Shown: piece by piece, positions 37,636-50,042 of the stretch
Layout of the letters: each line of letters begins with the position of its first letter
How positions within the stretch are numbered: position 1 is the first letter of the stretch
Source of the DNA: Sclerurus mexicanus
Taxonomy: Eukaryota > Chordata > Aves > Passeriformes > Furnariidae
Length of the DNA: 64,000 nucleotides
Assembly (NCBI GenBank): GCA_013396755.1
Contig: VWZF01003842.1
Coordinates: forward strand, 4,171,551 to 4,235,550
Direction of reading: 5' to 3'
Translations under genes and position numbers: made by a program
The notes under the pieces: generated by a model
What the model saw: the letters and a program-made list of their open reading frames with translations, nothing else
Told to the model about the DNA's origin: nothing
Database searches by the model: none

Positions 37636-39826
37636 CAAAAGTGCTACCAATAAACTAAGAATGAAATAAATGTTCTTGATTTTAATCAGATGTTATCTTT
37701 ACTCATTAACCTCTGCCATAGTATCCAACAAGTGTGGTTTTGAAGGATTTTTACCAGCAAGAAAACTTTTTTTTAGGGATAAATATGCATTTTGAAACAT
37801 ATAAAGAACTAGCAGAAGGTACAAGCTGGCTGTAGGAGGAATGATAGATCCACCAGTACTGGTGAGTTTACCACCTCAATTAAACAGGGGATTCAGTTAA
37901 GATAAAGGATCTCCAAGTGGCTCTATATGAAACACAGGCAACCCTGGCTGACCCCTGGCCTGAAAGATGGAGGACTCATTGCTCAAGGCTCCACTTCTTT
38001 CCAGTGACCTTCCAACGACAGTTCTGTCCTGAAATCATTTCTATCTCTTGCAATTTTGCGCTTTAGCTGTATTTGACATAAAATGCCAAGTACCGTGACT
38101 GAGATTTACTCATGCTTGCAAACATTGCTTTTATTTGCATTGACTGAATCCCCTTGGGCTTCTCTTATTTTGTCTGTAACAGAACAAAGTATAGTTATAA
38201 ATATTCCTGCTGCTGAAAGGTATAGCAAGAGGGAAAGAGTAGTGCGTGAGACCCCACACAGCCCCATCCATGTTTTTCAGTTACTTTGGGTTGTACCATG
38301 TCTTGGGTTGAAAAGATAATTTGATCTTTTGCTCCTTGCTTCCTGCCTAACAAGACTGCCAACAGGAGCGTGCCAGTGATGGTGATTTGCTTTAGCGCAT
38401 GGACACTTGTCCAATGGAAATGCTTCGAAATCACCGGCACATTTTACATAAGCCACTGAACAGCGAGTAGGAAAAGGATGCTGCGACATGATCAGTAAAT
38501 AAGTAGGTGAAATTCTGTCTTGTCTGTAGAGATGTTGGAAGTGAAATCTGCTGCACAGCTTGCGGGTTTATATGAACAGTTTGCTAATTAGAGTTGTATA
38601 AAATGACAATTTTTCAAGAAAATTTCCACCCTTCATAGCAGCCCAGTGTGAAATCTGATATTTTTTGAAAACCCAACAAATTAGCTATTCTCATATTTTT
38701 AAAAAAGTTTCTACAGGCAATCCGATACCACTGCTCAATTCTGCAAATTTTTCAGTACCACCTAAACGTTTTTTTTTGCTGCATAGATATGCACTGCTTT
38801 TTGGCACCCTTCAGCTGCTTCCCTCCTCTCTCCCCTGCCTATTTCTGTTGCCCACCAGGATAATGAAAAAAGTATCAGGAGAGCTCACACAAGCTTGCTG
38901 TCATTTCATAAGCTGCAAGTAATGACATTTGTTAAATGAATGCAATAAAAACTAAAAATACTGAAGTGGGTTCATTCTGTTTGAAAGCCTGGGTGTTTGC
39001 TGCTGCAAGAGAAAAATCCTTTTCAGTCACACCCATTGGGGTGTTCATGCGCAGAGTTTGCTGTGGAAATGAATTTTTTTTAGAAATTCTTCTGGAAGAT
39101 TTTAAAGAGGATGTTTCTGGTTTTGTTACCATCACCGAGATGAAACCAGAAAGGTGCAAAAAAGCTGAGAAAGAACAGGAGCCTTATAAAATTCTTCAAG
39201 GCAATCCCCTTTCCACTGCTCTGTTGAGCTCTGCTGACTGAGAATTTTCCCTGTAGGGGCAGACAGAGTAAGAGAGTCTCTTGATAGAGCATCTCTCTCC
39301 ATAGGATGAGTTGCCAAGTGTGGATCTGATAGGAGATCCACTGTTTTTGACCTTTGGCCAGTCCCAAGATCCAGTCAGCCAGAGAAGATAATTGGGATGA
39401 AGCACATTGCTCTTGCCCAGTATGCAAACCCTCCCTCTAAGTTAATCTGCAGGCCCGTTGAAAGAACAGAAAATAAAATCTTTTCAATTCTTCATACTTT
39501 TAATTCTCTTGTTTCTTTATAAAGTGATATTAGAAAATATATATATATCCTGAATGGGCTTTATGCCTAGTGAATTCAAGAGTTGGACTTTCATGGGAAA
39601 CTGGCCTGTGCTACCTACTAACATGGTAGTAAAGACAAAATCATCTAGGGGGTGTAAATGTGTGCACATTGATGTTAATTATTGGTAGTGGTGGCAAGGA
39701 GTAAAGTGAGTATTTTTAAATAGCTATTGTTCCACAATGCCAGGTTTTAACACACAGCCCTCTCAACCACTTTCTTTTTCTTTTTTAAGCATACAAACTG
39801 AATTGGGAGCTGCTCTGTATTCCCAG

Positions 39827-39876
39827 TATTTTATTTTATTTTATTTTATTTTATTTTATTTTATTTTATTTTATTT
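39827..39876 (+). repeat. TATTT pentanucleotide microsatellite, 10 copies
   Basis: Fifty bases of perfect TATTT units, followed by GTAATAAATAAAAG. On the minus strand this is an A-rich (AAATA) array, which could have grown from the tail of a retroposed sequence, but no such sequence is recognised next to it. Confidence 0.95.
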
Positions 39877-42800
39877 GTAATAAATAAAAGTGACCTACAT
39901 TTGCTACTAGGTGGCAGAGTGATTAAAGGGTCAGCTGTGCTGCTTGGGACAAGGAGGGAGAGATCCAAGTAATTCAAGAAGAGTTGAAAGGGGAGGAGGC
40001 AATGGCCTTTAGGGGAAAAAGGGAATAAATCTCTTCAGGACACAACTGAAAGCTGAGAATAGCCCCAGGGCTCTCTGCCACAACACCTTCTCTTAAAGGA
40101 AAGGCTGGTTCTCCATCTCCCTGGGCTCCAAAATTTCTTACTTTTTTACAGTGAAATAAGGAAAGAATCCCATATGAGAACACATCAGGATTCTTGAAAT
40201 AGTAGGAGTGAAAATCCCCTTTTCACTGCCCTCCCCTTAGGAAACAGGTCACACGAGCTGTCACTGAAGATGTCTGAGACACCCAGTGGGATGGTGCTGC
40301 TCACTGGGACTACCTGTGCTGCTGAAGCCAACTGCAGCAACCACTAAGGAATTGACTGGCTCCTGCCACCACACAGCGGTGATCACCAAAGGCAGCTCAG
40401 TGCCCTGTAACAAACCCAGGACCTGCAGCAACCACCAAAAAGCCAGCAGAAAGCCAACAGAGCATGAGATAAACTGTTCCACCTTCTGGGCTGCAAGCAA
40501 ATCTCCAGGAAGCAGAGAGTTTGACAGAAAGAGGCAAAATGCACCCCAAAGTTGCTAGCCAACCTTCCCTAGAGAAAAAAAGTTCTTTTTGATGCCTGGT
40601 ACTAAATTCTTTCAGCTTGGCTCTTGAGAAAGACACCCTCAGAAGTGCTGATGACAATGACACCTCCATAAGCCCTGCTAAGGAGGCACGGGTGAGCTGA
40701 AGTCCATGCATTTCTTCACAGCAGTGCAGAGGTGTGATGGCCTAAGCATGGGACTTTGGAGCAGAGAAAGGATTATTTGGTTATTACTCTTAGGCAGTGC
40801 TTTCAGCAGTCGCAATGAAGACCAAGGACCTACTGCTGTAAACAGCACAAAAATAAATAGTTCCAGACTCAAGGCATTTGCTGTATGAGTAAAGACAACG
40901 CCTGGCAGGTGGCCGCTGACCACAATGGCAGAGAGCTCACAGACCGGGACACAGGGTGTCCTCCAGCTGCACAATTTGGAAATCCAAGGAATTTCTAAAG
41001 TAATGAATCACAGATTTCAGCCAGAGTTTTGCCTGAGAATTTACAGGAGCTATTTCTTAATTAGAAATCTGTCCCTCTCATTGACTGCCAATTCAGTTAC
41101 ACAAGCCAGACACAGAAAACATTTCTTTCTTACTTTCTTTCTCAGTTTTCTCCCTATTTCTTATTCCTATGGAAGGAAGGAACAAACATATCAGATGGGA
41201 CTGCACTTTGGAGCCCTTGCATGCAGTGAAATCATCAAGTTCAAGGATCATTTAAGATTAATCACACTGTGAAGCTGCAGGACAGGATCGAAGTGGTCTG
41301 TAGCATCACTTGGATCTCTTCCCCATGGGTCCCCGCTGCCAGTGGGAGAAGTCCCCAGCAAGCACATCTCCAGGGTGCTGCTGGACTTCTAACTTCCTTC
41401 TGCATCTACTGCCTTCCTCTCCATTAAATGCTTCTTTTCCGTCTGCCTGAGTCCCTTTTACTTACATTAACTCACTCGCTATTTTTTAATCTGTACCTTC
41501 CTTTGACGAGTTGCTGTCAGCTCTGCGCATTTCAATAGCTCGGAGTGGCAGACTGAGTTTATGCAAACCCGTTTTCTGGCTCCCCACATGGCAAAGCCGC
41601 ATCTCTCCAGTGCCACGCTGCTGTCTGTGGTGGGGATGAGTAATTCTGCCACAGCCGGGAGGGGGGCCCGGGATGGGACCACAGGTGACACCTCCAGCAC
41701 TGCGGGTCCAGGACACTGGGATGTCACGTATGGCTCCCAAGCTGTTGAGCACGCTCGCACCCACACAGGGCTGTAGGTGATGACAGCGCCTCATTCCTCT
41801 TGTGCAGCACCTTGCAGGTTGGACCACAGTGCCAAGAGCTCATGTTGGAGCCACTGGATCAGAGTTGGGAGCCACAGGGATCAGGTCTGGACTTGTCACT
41901 TGTACTGAACAAGTGCCTGTGCAGGCACGGTCAGCTGCAGACCTTGAGCCAGCATAGAACAGCAGCTACGTCCTACATACATTTTATTGTGAAAGTTATT
42001 TTGAGCAGTATTAGACAGGGATGCAAAACCTGGGCTTGTTTTCTTATGCAGGAATGAACTTTATTTTGAGGTACCTGACAGCAGCAAATTTTGACTTTCC
42101 TGACTGACCCAGAGTGCTAAATTCCAGAGCATATGATGCACCCAAAAGTCCCACCACTTTTAATGGATATACTGTGATCTTTCTGGATGTGGCCAAGGAC
42201 GCAAACAGGGACAGTCCTGTGAGTAAATGATGAGTCCAAAAAAATAGTGACTCATGGATTTGGCTTTCTGATATTATGTCATTAGGGAAGCACAGACAAG
42301 GCAGACCACATGTCACACAAATCAATAAAGGTTACACTTTCCAATAGAAAAGCTATTGAGACTGGGTGCAGCCACAGGATGGTTGTAGGGGGGCGGCGGC
42401 AGCACAGCAGCTCCCTCTCTCCACAGCAGGACAGTTATGAGGAGAACGGACCTTCAGCCCTGTTAAACGTGCCCAGGATCAGTAAACACCTAGAGCTTCG
42501 TTTTCCTCTGTCCCTCACAGCTTAATGTACTCAACACAACTAAACTGGAATCGCATAGGCTTCTCCTTACCTGCAGTGGTGAAATAAGGGATCAGGCCCA
42601 GGGCTTTCTCAGTCAGTACCTCAATGTGTGGGCAATTTTTACTGTAACCATGGGGATTATTTACAGCCTGGATACCATGACCCTTATCTTTTTCTGTTCA
42701 TTTCTCTGCAGCTACATCCTCTACAGGAAAAAAATAATCTTGCCATTAAGACAGAGCTTGAATCATCATGTGCGATTTAATAAGATCAAAATAATTTTGA

Positions 42801-42959
42801 CCAAACACGGGATGACAAACAAAGTTTTGTTTATGGCGAGATAGATGTAAAAAAGTTGTAGTGGTGATTTAGAATTGATTCCATCTAAGTGCATCTCAAA
42901 AAATTGTGAAATAGAATCTACCAGCTAAAACTAATGAGCACAAAACTACATTGATTTGG

Positions 42960-43162
42960 CCCAGGGTGGACAAATAGAACATCTGGCATATTTGGCACCG
43001 ATGACACAGCTGGCATTGTTGGACCCGTTTCTGCAGAAGGTACAGATGCAGAAATGGGAGAATTGGTACAAACAGTGCAGATGGAACAGTTGGAACAGAT
43101 GACAGTGGGCAGAGCTGGCGATGCTGGCACAGGTGTCATAACCTCAACAGCTGGCACAAGTT
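42960..43162. repeat. Degenerate short-period repeat
   Basis: Variants of GCTGGCACA, TGGAACAG and GGTACAGATG recur with spacing that is mostly a multiple of three. On the minus strand the whole block is an open frame of 83 codons rich in S, P, V and T. The pattern suggests an eroded minisatellite more than a gene. Confidence 0.45.
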
Positions 43163-44238
43163 GTGACAATCCTGGGATTTCTTAGTGCAAGGCACATGTT
43201 CATTTTGGCTTTGGCTGCAGAGAGATAAGAGCATTTTATAATTAGTAAATGTGCCATTTAAAAAAGAACTTTTTTCCCCATCCTTAAGGACATCCACCTC
43301 CAACTGTTACAGCCTGGAATGTGGAGCATTTCTGCAAATTACAATTTCCCAGAGAAAGCCACAATTGATAAATACAGATTTAATATAAGGTAATTAGACA
43401 TTTTTATTCTCATATAGATAATAATCATGAATAGGATTTCTTCATAAGAGGTTTGTTAAAAAACATGGTCAGATCTGTAGCCTGATCATGGAGATTAAAA
43501 CAAGCTTTGTCTTAAAGCCAAGGCTTGTTTACCACCAAATTGGTGGGCTATATTTTCCAAAAGTGCAATGCTTCACAATGAAATGGAGTTTGACAGAAGC
43601 CACTGGGAAGAGCAGGGCGCAGGGTGAGCACCACAGAAATAGTTAATTCTTTGGCTGAAAAATGAACCATACTTAGGGCAAGAATGTAAAAACGGAGAAG
43701 CCACAATATTGCCTTTTCTTTAGCAATGCAGCTTTGTTAAACATTATTGAAAATACCACTGGTCAGAGCCTGATTTTCATCTGAGAAAGCAAATACCTTG
43801 CTCTCCCTCGAGTCTCTGGTCTGTGAGTAGCTGTAACAAGGCAGGATCCTTTGATTCCCATGAAAAGATAAGCAATGAGATGAAGTTGCTTGCCAAGAAT
43901 TTAAAACAGAAATTAATTCCTTCTTTTATTTCAGCTGTTAAATGCTATGGAGAGCAGGCAGGAAGCAAATTTTGCTGAACTCTGGGGCCTGATTCTGCAA
44001 AACCTTATTCATGGCTGTCTTCAATAGCAACACAAGCCCACAGTGGAAGGGCTCGGAGGATTCAGCTTCCCTTTTCAGAAGACTCACACCCTGCAGAGCT
44101 TACTTGTTGGATATATTTCTGAATGCACCTTTTATCGTGCTGCTTGCACAAAACCAGTTTTCACCAACCTGATTTCACTGCACAAAGAGACTGTTGGTCG
44201 GTATTTTTAGTAAAGAGAATTTACAGGAAAGAGGATTT

Positions 44239-44254
44239 AAAAAAAAAAAAAAAA
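44239..44254 (+). repeat. Poly-A run (16 A)
   Basis: Sixteen consecutive A. No retroposed parent is recognised upstream. Confidence 0.85.
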
Positions 44255-47200
44255 GAACAAGACCCAGGACAAACCAATAAAAATACCGAATTGAAAAATA
44301 TTTAACAGCTTGAAAAACCTCAAATGAGTACGTACTGTCACGGCTGGAGAGGTTTTCAGTACTCAGCCATTTTAAGCAATTCTTTGTCCTCTGTTTAGTC
44401 ATGTGCTCCCCTACCTTGTGCTGTACAGTATAAAACCACTAGTTAGTCAGCCACGCTTTATATCAAGTGATAACTACAATCTAAACTGTCATAAAAGAAA
44501 AAAAGGAATAGTTTGGAGCAGAGGAAGTTAAAGCTGTATTGCTCAGCTTTAGTCCCAGCTACACCATGAGGAACAATGTTATGGAAAGCAAGACCCAAAT
44601 TTCCTGTCCCTCCATTTCAAGCACAGATAGCTATTGGTCTTAGCAGATTGCTACAAAACCCAGCCTATAAATGTTCATAAAGTCAGGAGTAGGCCCTTTA
44701 TACTGGCACAGATGCAGTAAATTTTCTTTTCCAAGTTGCTGAGCTGATGAGCTGACCCTGGTAAATTAAAACAGAACTGTTTCCTTCAAGCCAAGTTCAA
44801 GTAATAGCCATAGCTCTCCTGTTTTCTTGGACATGGCCATGCAGCCAGCACCACCAGCAGCTCCTGATGGGGACCAGGAGCAGCCTCCACAGCTGGTCGC
44901 ACAGCTGTCCCTTCAAAGCTGTCAGCCACCACTTCCCGGTCACTACCTGTCACCCATGAACGGTGGATCCACAGCAGGAACCAACCTGAATGCTTGACAT
45001 GAGGGGAGGCAGATGAGGACTTTGCCTGGACTGCTGCCTCGCTTCTTGCTGGGCTTCTCGAGAAAAAAATAAACATGTGGTTTCCTGTGTTTTGTGAGTG
45101 CTTTGCTCTCTGCCTTTTATTTAATAGCTGTCTGCACACCCAGCACTTCATAACCTACTGATGTCTGATGAAAACATTCCTCTCTTGCTTCTGGCCACAA
45201 ACTTTTATGATGTGCTTTAATCCCCCCTTCAAACAGTTGCTGCACATGCTGGCTCACTGCTGTCCTTGGAGAGCTACTGCCTGGGTGTGATATTCCAGCT
45301 GGGGTGGCAACTGGGGCAGTCAGCAGCAATTCTCTCCTTGTACACCAGCAGATACACCCTGAGGAAAATGTCTATCGACCTTGGGGTTGAGCTTCCTGCT
45401 CCTGGCGAGTCCTACAGTAAAAAACAGCCATTTGCTCACGGGAAAAAAGGTAATGATGAATGTCTTTTTTCCCACTCTCAGTGGGTATCACTTCATGATA
45501 CAGAGAGACTTTTTGCTTTTGTATTAGGTGTTTCATTTTTATTTAGTCTTTGCACATTTATGACCTGAGTCCACCATGTTCTAAAGACACTAAAACTTAC
45601 CTGTAAAATTAACTTCTATGCATCAATTTTTATTCCATTTAAACTTTCAAAATAAAGGTCACATGGCATTTAATTATTGTCTATGACAGGTGCCATCTCT
45701 CTGTACAGCAACCATATTTCACGCAACCCCCCAGAAAGAATCCTGTTAATCATTCTCAGGATGCTGCTCAGTCATCACAGCTCAATGTTTTCTCTCGTCT
45801 CAACATTCTGTGACTGAGGATCAGTTCCCCAGCAGATATGAATCATTACATCTTATCCAAAGTCAACACAACTCTGCTGGTTGCCTTATTGAGGATCTAG
45901 CCCTGTACATTATGGAGGCAACATCTCCAGTAAATTGATTTTGGAAGCAGAGGTCTAATTTTTCTACGATAAAAGCACAGGTTGTTGCAACAGTAGTTAC
46001 AGGTTGGACAATGAGCAATGGCCCTTTGTATGCTTAAGCACCACCTTCAATGAACTCCTCCTTTCCCCAATCCAGATGCTGCCCACTGTGTGTGGCATGT
46101 TCTCCCAGTACCATGTAAAACTGGTTATCTGGGCACTGATTTAGAATCAAGAAACCTGCTCTATCACAGACTCTTTGTGTAACCTGTATCAAGACTTTTG
46201 TCTCCCTGCTATTCCTGGTATGTGAACCTGGGAAAACTTCCAGATTCCTGAGTTTGGCTGGGTACCCCAACCTTATTGGACAGGATACCAATACCCACTT
46301 GTCCTCTTGTCTTTGCTGCACTTCTGCAAAGCAGAAGGCTGGGCAAAGCAGCCACAAGGAGCCAGTGTGCTCTGGCCAAGTGGCTGACTCTGCCTGCCTC
46401 AATGGTCAGGGAAACTGGCTTTTTAATTTCCAAAAAACCCCATGCATAGCTTTTATTAAACCATCGAAATAGCCCTATGCCTCCGCTGTCATCCTACTAC
46501 TTCTATCACTTCCTCCGACCTTAGCTACACTAAGTCTGACCCCCAGAATAAAAAGTATTACTGTCTCCATTTACCACCCATGAAGTGTCCAGAGCCTAGG
46601 AACCACTGTAGTCACAGTAACCAAAACAGTGACTGACCATTTATGAACAGAGTAGCACTAGTATTTGCTGTAATTCCACACCTTACCTTGAATTGATTCC
46701 TGTACTGGTGGAGTTAATCCAACTTTCTAAATTAATTTTTAACCTGATTTCTCTTCCCTGAAATGATGAGAACTCTTTCATTTAGCAGTATAATTTCTTT
46801 GCTGTGTCTGAAAACTGTAGAGGTGTGGGGTTTTTTCCTCCAGTATTTTATGTAGATCTTAAATTCAAATGTGGGCCTTGCTCTTGCAGGCTTTGATCCA
46901 AAACTCAATTAGGTCAATGGAAGCCTCGCCTTGTGCACTAAATCAGGACATTTTCAAGATCACCTGCTCCCCACACCATTGCCCCAAGACTCATCTAGGT
47001 GTTTCAGCTACAAGCTGATCTTCTTGAGGCCACGGAAAGAGGAAAGTGACTCACTTTTTTTGGTCCAACATTAATGCAGATTATTTGCACTTCCATCCAG
47101 AGGTACTTCTGGATTCCTCTCTGAAGAGTTTATGGAGTTAAATAATTGGGAATTAACTGCCTGTGCCCTGAAACTCACTCTTCTGGCCCACGGGGGAAGT

Positions 47201-48889
47201 GTGCTTTTGCAGAAAATTCCCAAATTCTGGAGGTTCCTTGCAGAATGTTTTCTCAGCAGGCTTCAAGTGGGAGTTCGAGAGGCAGGTCTGCCTCCTCTTT
47301 TCTTGTCCTGGGTAATCATCTAAGTCTATTAGCAGAGCACCTGCACATGTGAATAACCTCCAGAAGCGAGCTGCATCACTGGAGTTAGCACTACGCAAAT
47401 GCTCAGGAAACAAATGCTGGTGCCTTTACACTGCACAAATTTATCTCCATAAATTACCTCAAAGACTTTGCTGGTGCTGTTTGCTGAGCAAAGTACTGTT
47501 CTTCTGCATGCTATCAGAATACATCCCTAAGTGCTTTCCTGGACTAGGTCCCAATACCTGTACATTTGCCTTGGAAGATAAAATAAGTAATGATATATAG
47601 GGCTGGGTGAGAGTCATCTCATTACATTGTCTGCTTTTTCTTGGCTGCTGCAGGTTTTCTGATGTGACTGTGCCTGAGAGAGGATGAATGTCTCTGCAGT
47701 TTCTTCCTTTGGGATTTACTGGGCTTTGTACACTCAAGAAGTCTACAGTATCTTTTCCAGACTAGACTGGACCTTCCTTTCCCATCAAATACAAAATTTC
47801 AGTATTGGATCTATCCATCTACTCAGAACAACCACAGATCCAGGCTCTTCAGAGGTCTAATTATGTCTCACAGTAGCCATAAACACTATGGGAAAGACAG
47901 TCTCAATTTTGTCTCGGCATTGGATCATCTTTGTCATCTTAAGCCTGTGTGACCAGCCTCCACTTTCGTTCTAGGTGCTCCTTTTCACTTGTAGCCTGAG
48001 AACACAAGTATGTGAAGTGCAAAGCCATCTCCAGCACTCTCTTACACTTTTCAGATAGCAGGCACAGGTCTGTATTTCATCTCAGCTGATGAGCCTGGGC
48101 AGGGTTTGCACAGCCTCTCTTCCCTGGACCCTGAAAAGGAACCTTCTTCAACGAGGAAATGCATTTCCTGTTATAAATGGCAATGTAGAGCATGATGAAA
48201 AACAATGATGCGTGTTTTGTCCTGCTGGGATATTCTTTTCTTCACTTTCTGGTACCCAGCACACCAGGATCTTGCATGAAGCACAGTTTATTGAGATTTC
48301 TGGCACTGATATCACTAAATTATATTTAATTCAGTCACAAACCTTCAGTGCTGAAGGGCTACACATCACACTTCACTGCCTTCTAGTAGGTTTCTATATT
48401 CTTTTTTTTTCATCTGCAATGCTTCCTCAAAAGAAGCTGATGTTCAGTCAATGTGTAAATTATTAGAATCATCTCTATGGGGCTACTCATCTTCAGTGTT
48501 TCCCTACAGTGGAGTTGCTTCTTATTTGAGTTTTGTCAGGTGTTCATGTACTTTTAAGCAGTTCTAGATAAAAGAGGGGTCCTGATTTTGGACCAATGAT
48601 TTCTGCAATGTGTGTTGCACAGTTACTATTAACAATACTAATCACCATACTAAAAGCATGCACCTGAAGGGGAAATGAGTTCCACACTCTGTCAGTATTA
48701 GAAAAGGAGACTGCTCGTTTCCTGTAGCTGTGATGATTTTATAACCAGCCTAAAAGAGTAGATTTCCTGGAAGGGAAAGATGAAAAAAGAAATCAGTGGA
48801 ACACTAAGGGGATCTAGAATCTGACAGGAGAGTCTGGGAGGAAGCCTTTCCTGGTCTGAAAGAAAACAGCTGCAAATCACTCCTCTTTT

Positions 48890-48967
48890 GAGGGAGAGGA
48901 AGAAGGAGGAAAAGAGAGAGAGAGAGAGGGGAAAAGAAAAAGGAAACAGAAAGGGAAAAGGGAAAAG
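48890..48967 (+). repeat. 78-bp polypurine tract with GA repeats
   Basis: All bases are A or G except a single C at 48946, with an AG dinucleotide core around 48913-48928. Pyrimidine-rich sequence precedes it. Such tracts can form triplex DNA. The minus-strand frames rich in F, S, L and P here are by-products of the tract. Confidence 0.9.
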
Positions 48968-50025
48968 TGATAGGGGAAACACAGAAAAAGCAGCTTGCTA
49001 ACAAAAAATGTGTTTTACACCAGTTTTTGCAGGGTTACTCTTCAAAGTCAATGAGATTGACTGATCAAGGAGACAGCTATCTACTTCACAGGACCATGAC
49101 CCAGAAGCTGGCAGCTTAGGAAACCAAAGGTTAAAGGAAAGCAAGCATTTGGGTAAGAAGGAGAAGGAACAGCTGTCTCCTATGTGGGAGGCAATCAGCA
49201 CATAAAAATGTTTGGTTAAGGAGCACAACACCCGCACCTGGCAGGGGCAGATCCTCCTAATCCCCGCCAGCAGCTGGCCGCCTGCATCGCCCCGTCCTTG
49301 GGCATGCCTTGCTGCGGTCAGGGCTTCCTGGTGCAGCCAACCAGGAAATTTAAAAGGCATTTGTGACCCTTCCAGTGGGCCCATGGAAACATTTGCCTCT
49401 GCAGAGGCCCTGCAAATGTCCCCTGTCCAGCTGAGTTATTCCTACCAGCTTTCACCATGAGCAGAGATCACAGGGTTCAGTTTTGTCACACCTTTTGATA
49501 ATTATGTAAATAGACCATCTAATTTAATTCTGTCATAACCACCCACTAGTCAGTATGTGTACCAGTCTTGGAGATGTAATTCATGAGACTGGAAGAACAA
49601 GGCTGCACTCATCATGCAAGTGTCTCATTCTTCCCGTCATGCCTGTTTTGCATCCTTTGCTTGTGGTGCAGGACATACACTTACATCCACTGCCTCAGCA
49701 GCAGTCTTGATTTGCACCACCATAAGGCAGGACCCACTGAATTTGCATGCAAAAATACATAATAATATTTCATATCTTCAGATACCTTATCAGCCAAAGT
49801 TTCTCCTGTATACGTAGACACCAGAAGCCAAAGTTTGTGCTGCAGAGGTACTTGGTGTTAAAGAACACTTGCACTCTCTATCATCCCTGCCTACTTTCAC
49901 AGAATGGGACTTTTCAGCTTCCACAGGTGACCACATCCAGTGGTGCCTCCTGGCTCTCTATTCAGCAAACCTCACCAAAACCTGTGCACTGATCCCAGAC
50001 TTTGATTGCAGTCTGTGTATATTCC

Positions 50026-50042
50026 ACATACACACACACACA
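50026..50042 (+). repeat. Short CA repeat
   Basis: Several CA units (ATACACACACACACA) in otherwise unique sequence. Confidence 0.8.

Larger units (their letters stand above)
33288..39826. other. Region without recognisable gene
   Basis: Only short open frames on both strands. The longest, 126 codons at 34129-34509 and 118 codons at 35829-36185, have no recognisable domain and lack good flanking splice sites. A perfect 9-bp hairpin lies at 34541-34562 and a TTA repeat at 37612-37635. Confidence 0.55.

Noticed and set aside
40261..40974. Cluster of overlapping frames on both strands (79-104 codons)
   Set aside because: Simultaneous open frames on both strands in GC-richer DNA are expected by chance; no domain and no consistent splice signals.
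44336..44343. TGTCACGG, the same eight bases that begin the solo LTR
   Set aside because: Only the first eight bases agree; the following sequence differs and I found no matching 3' end or target duplication.
48698..49004. Minus-strand frames rich in F, S, L and P
   Set aside because: They are translations of the polypurine tract and not proteins.
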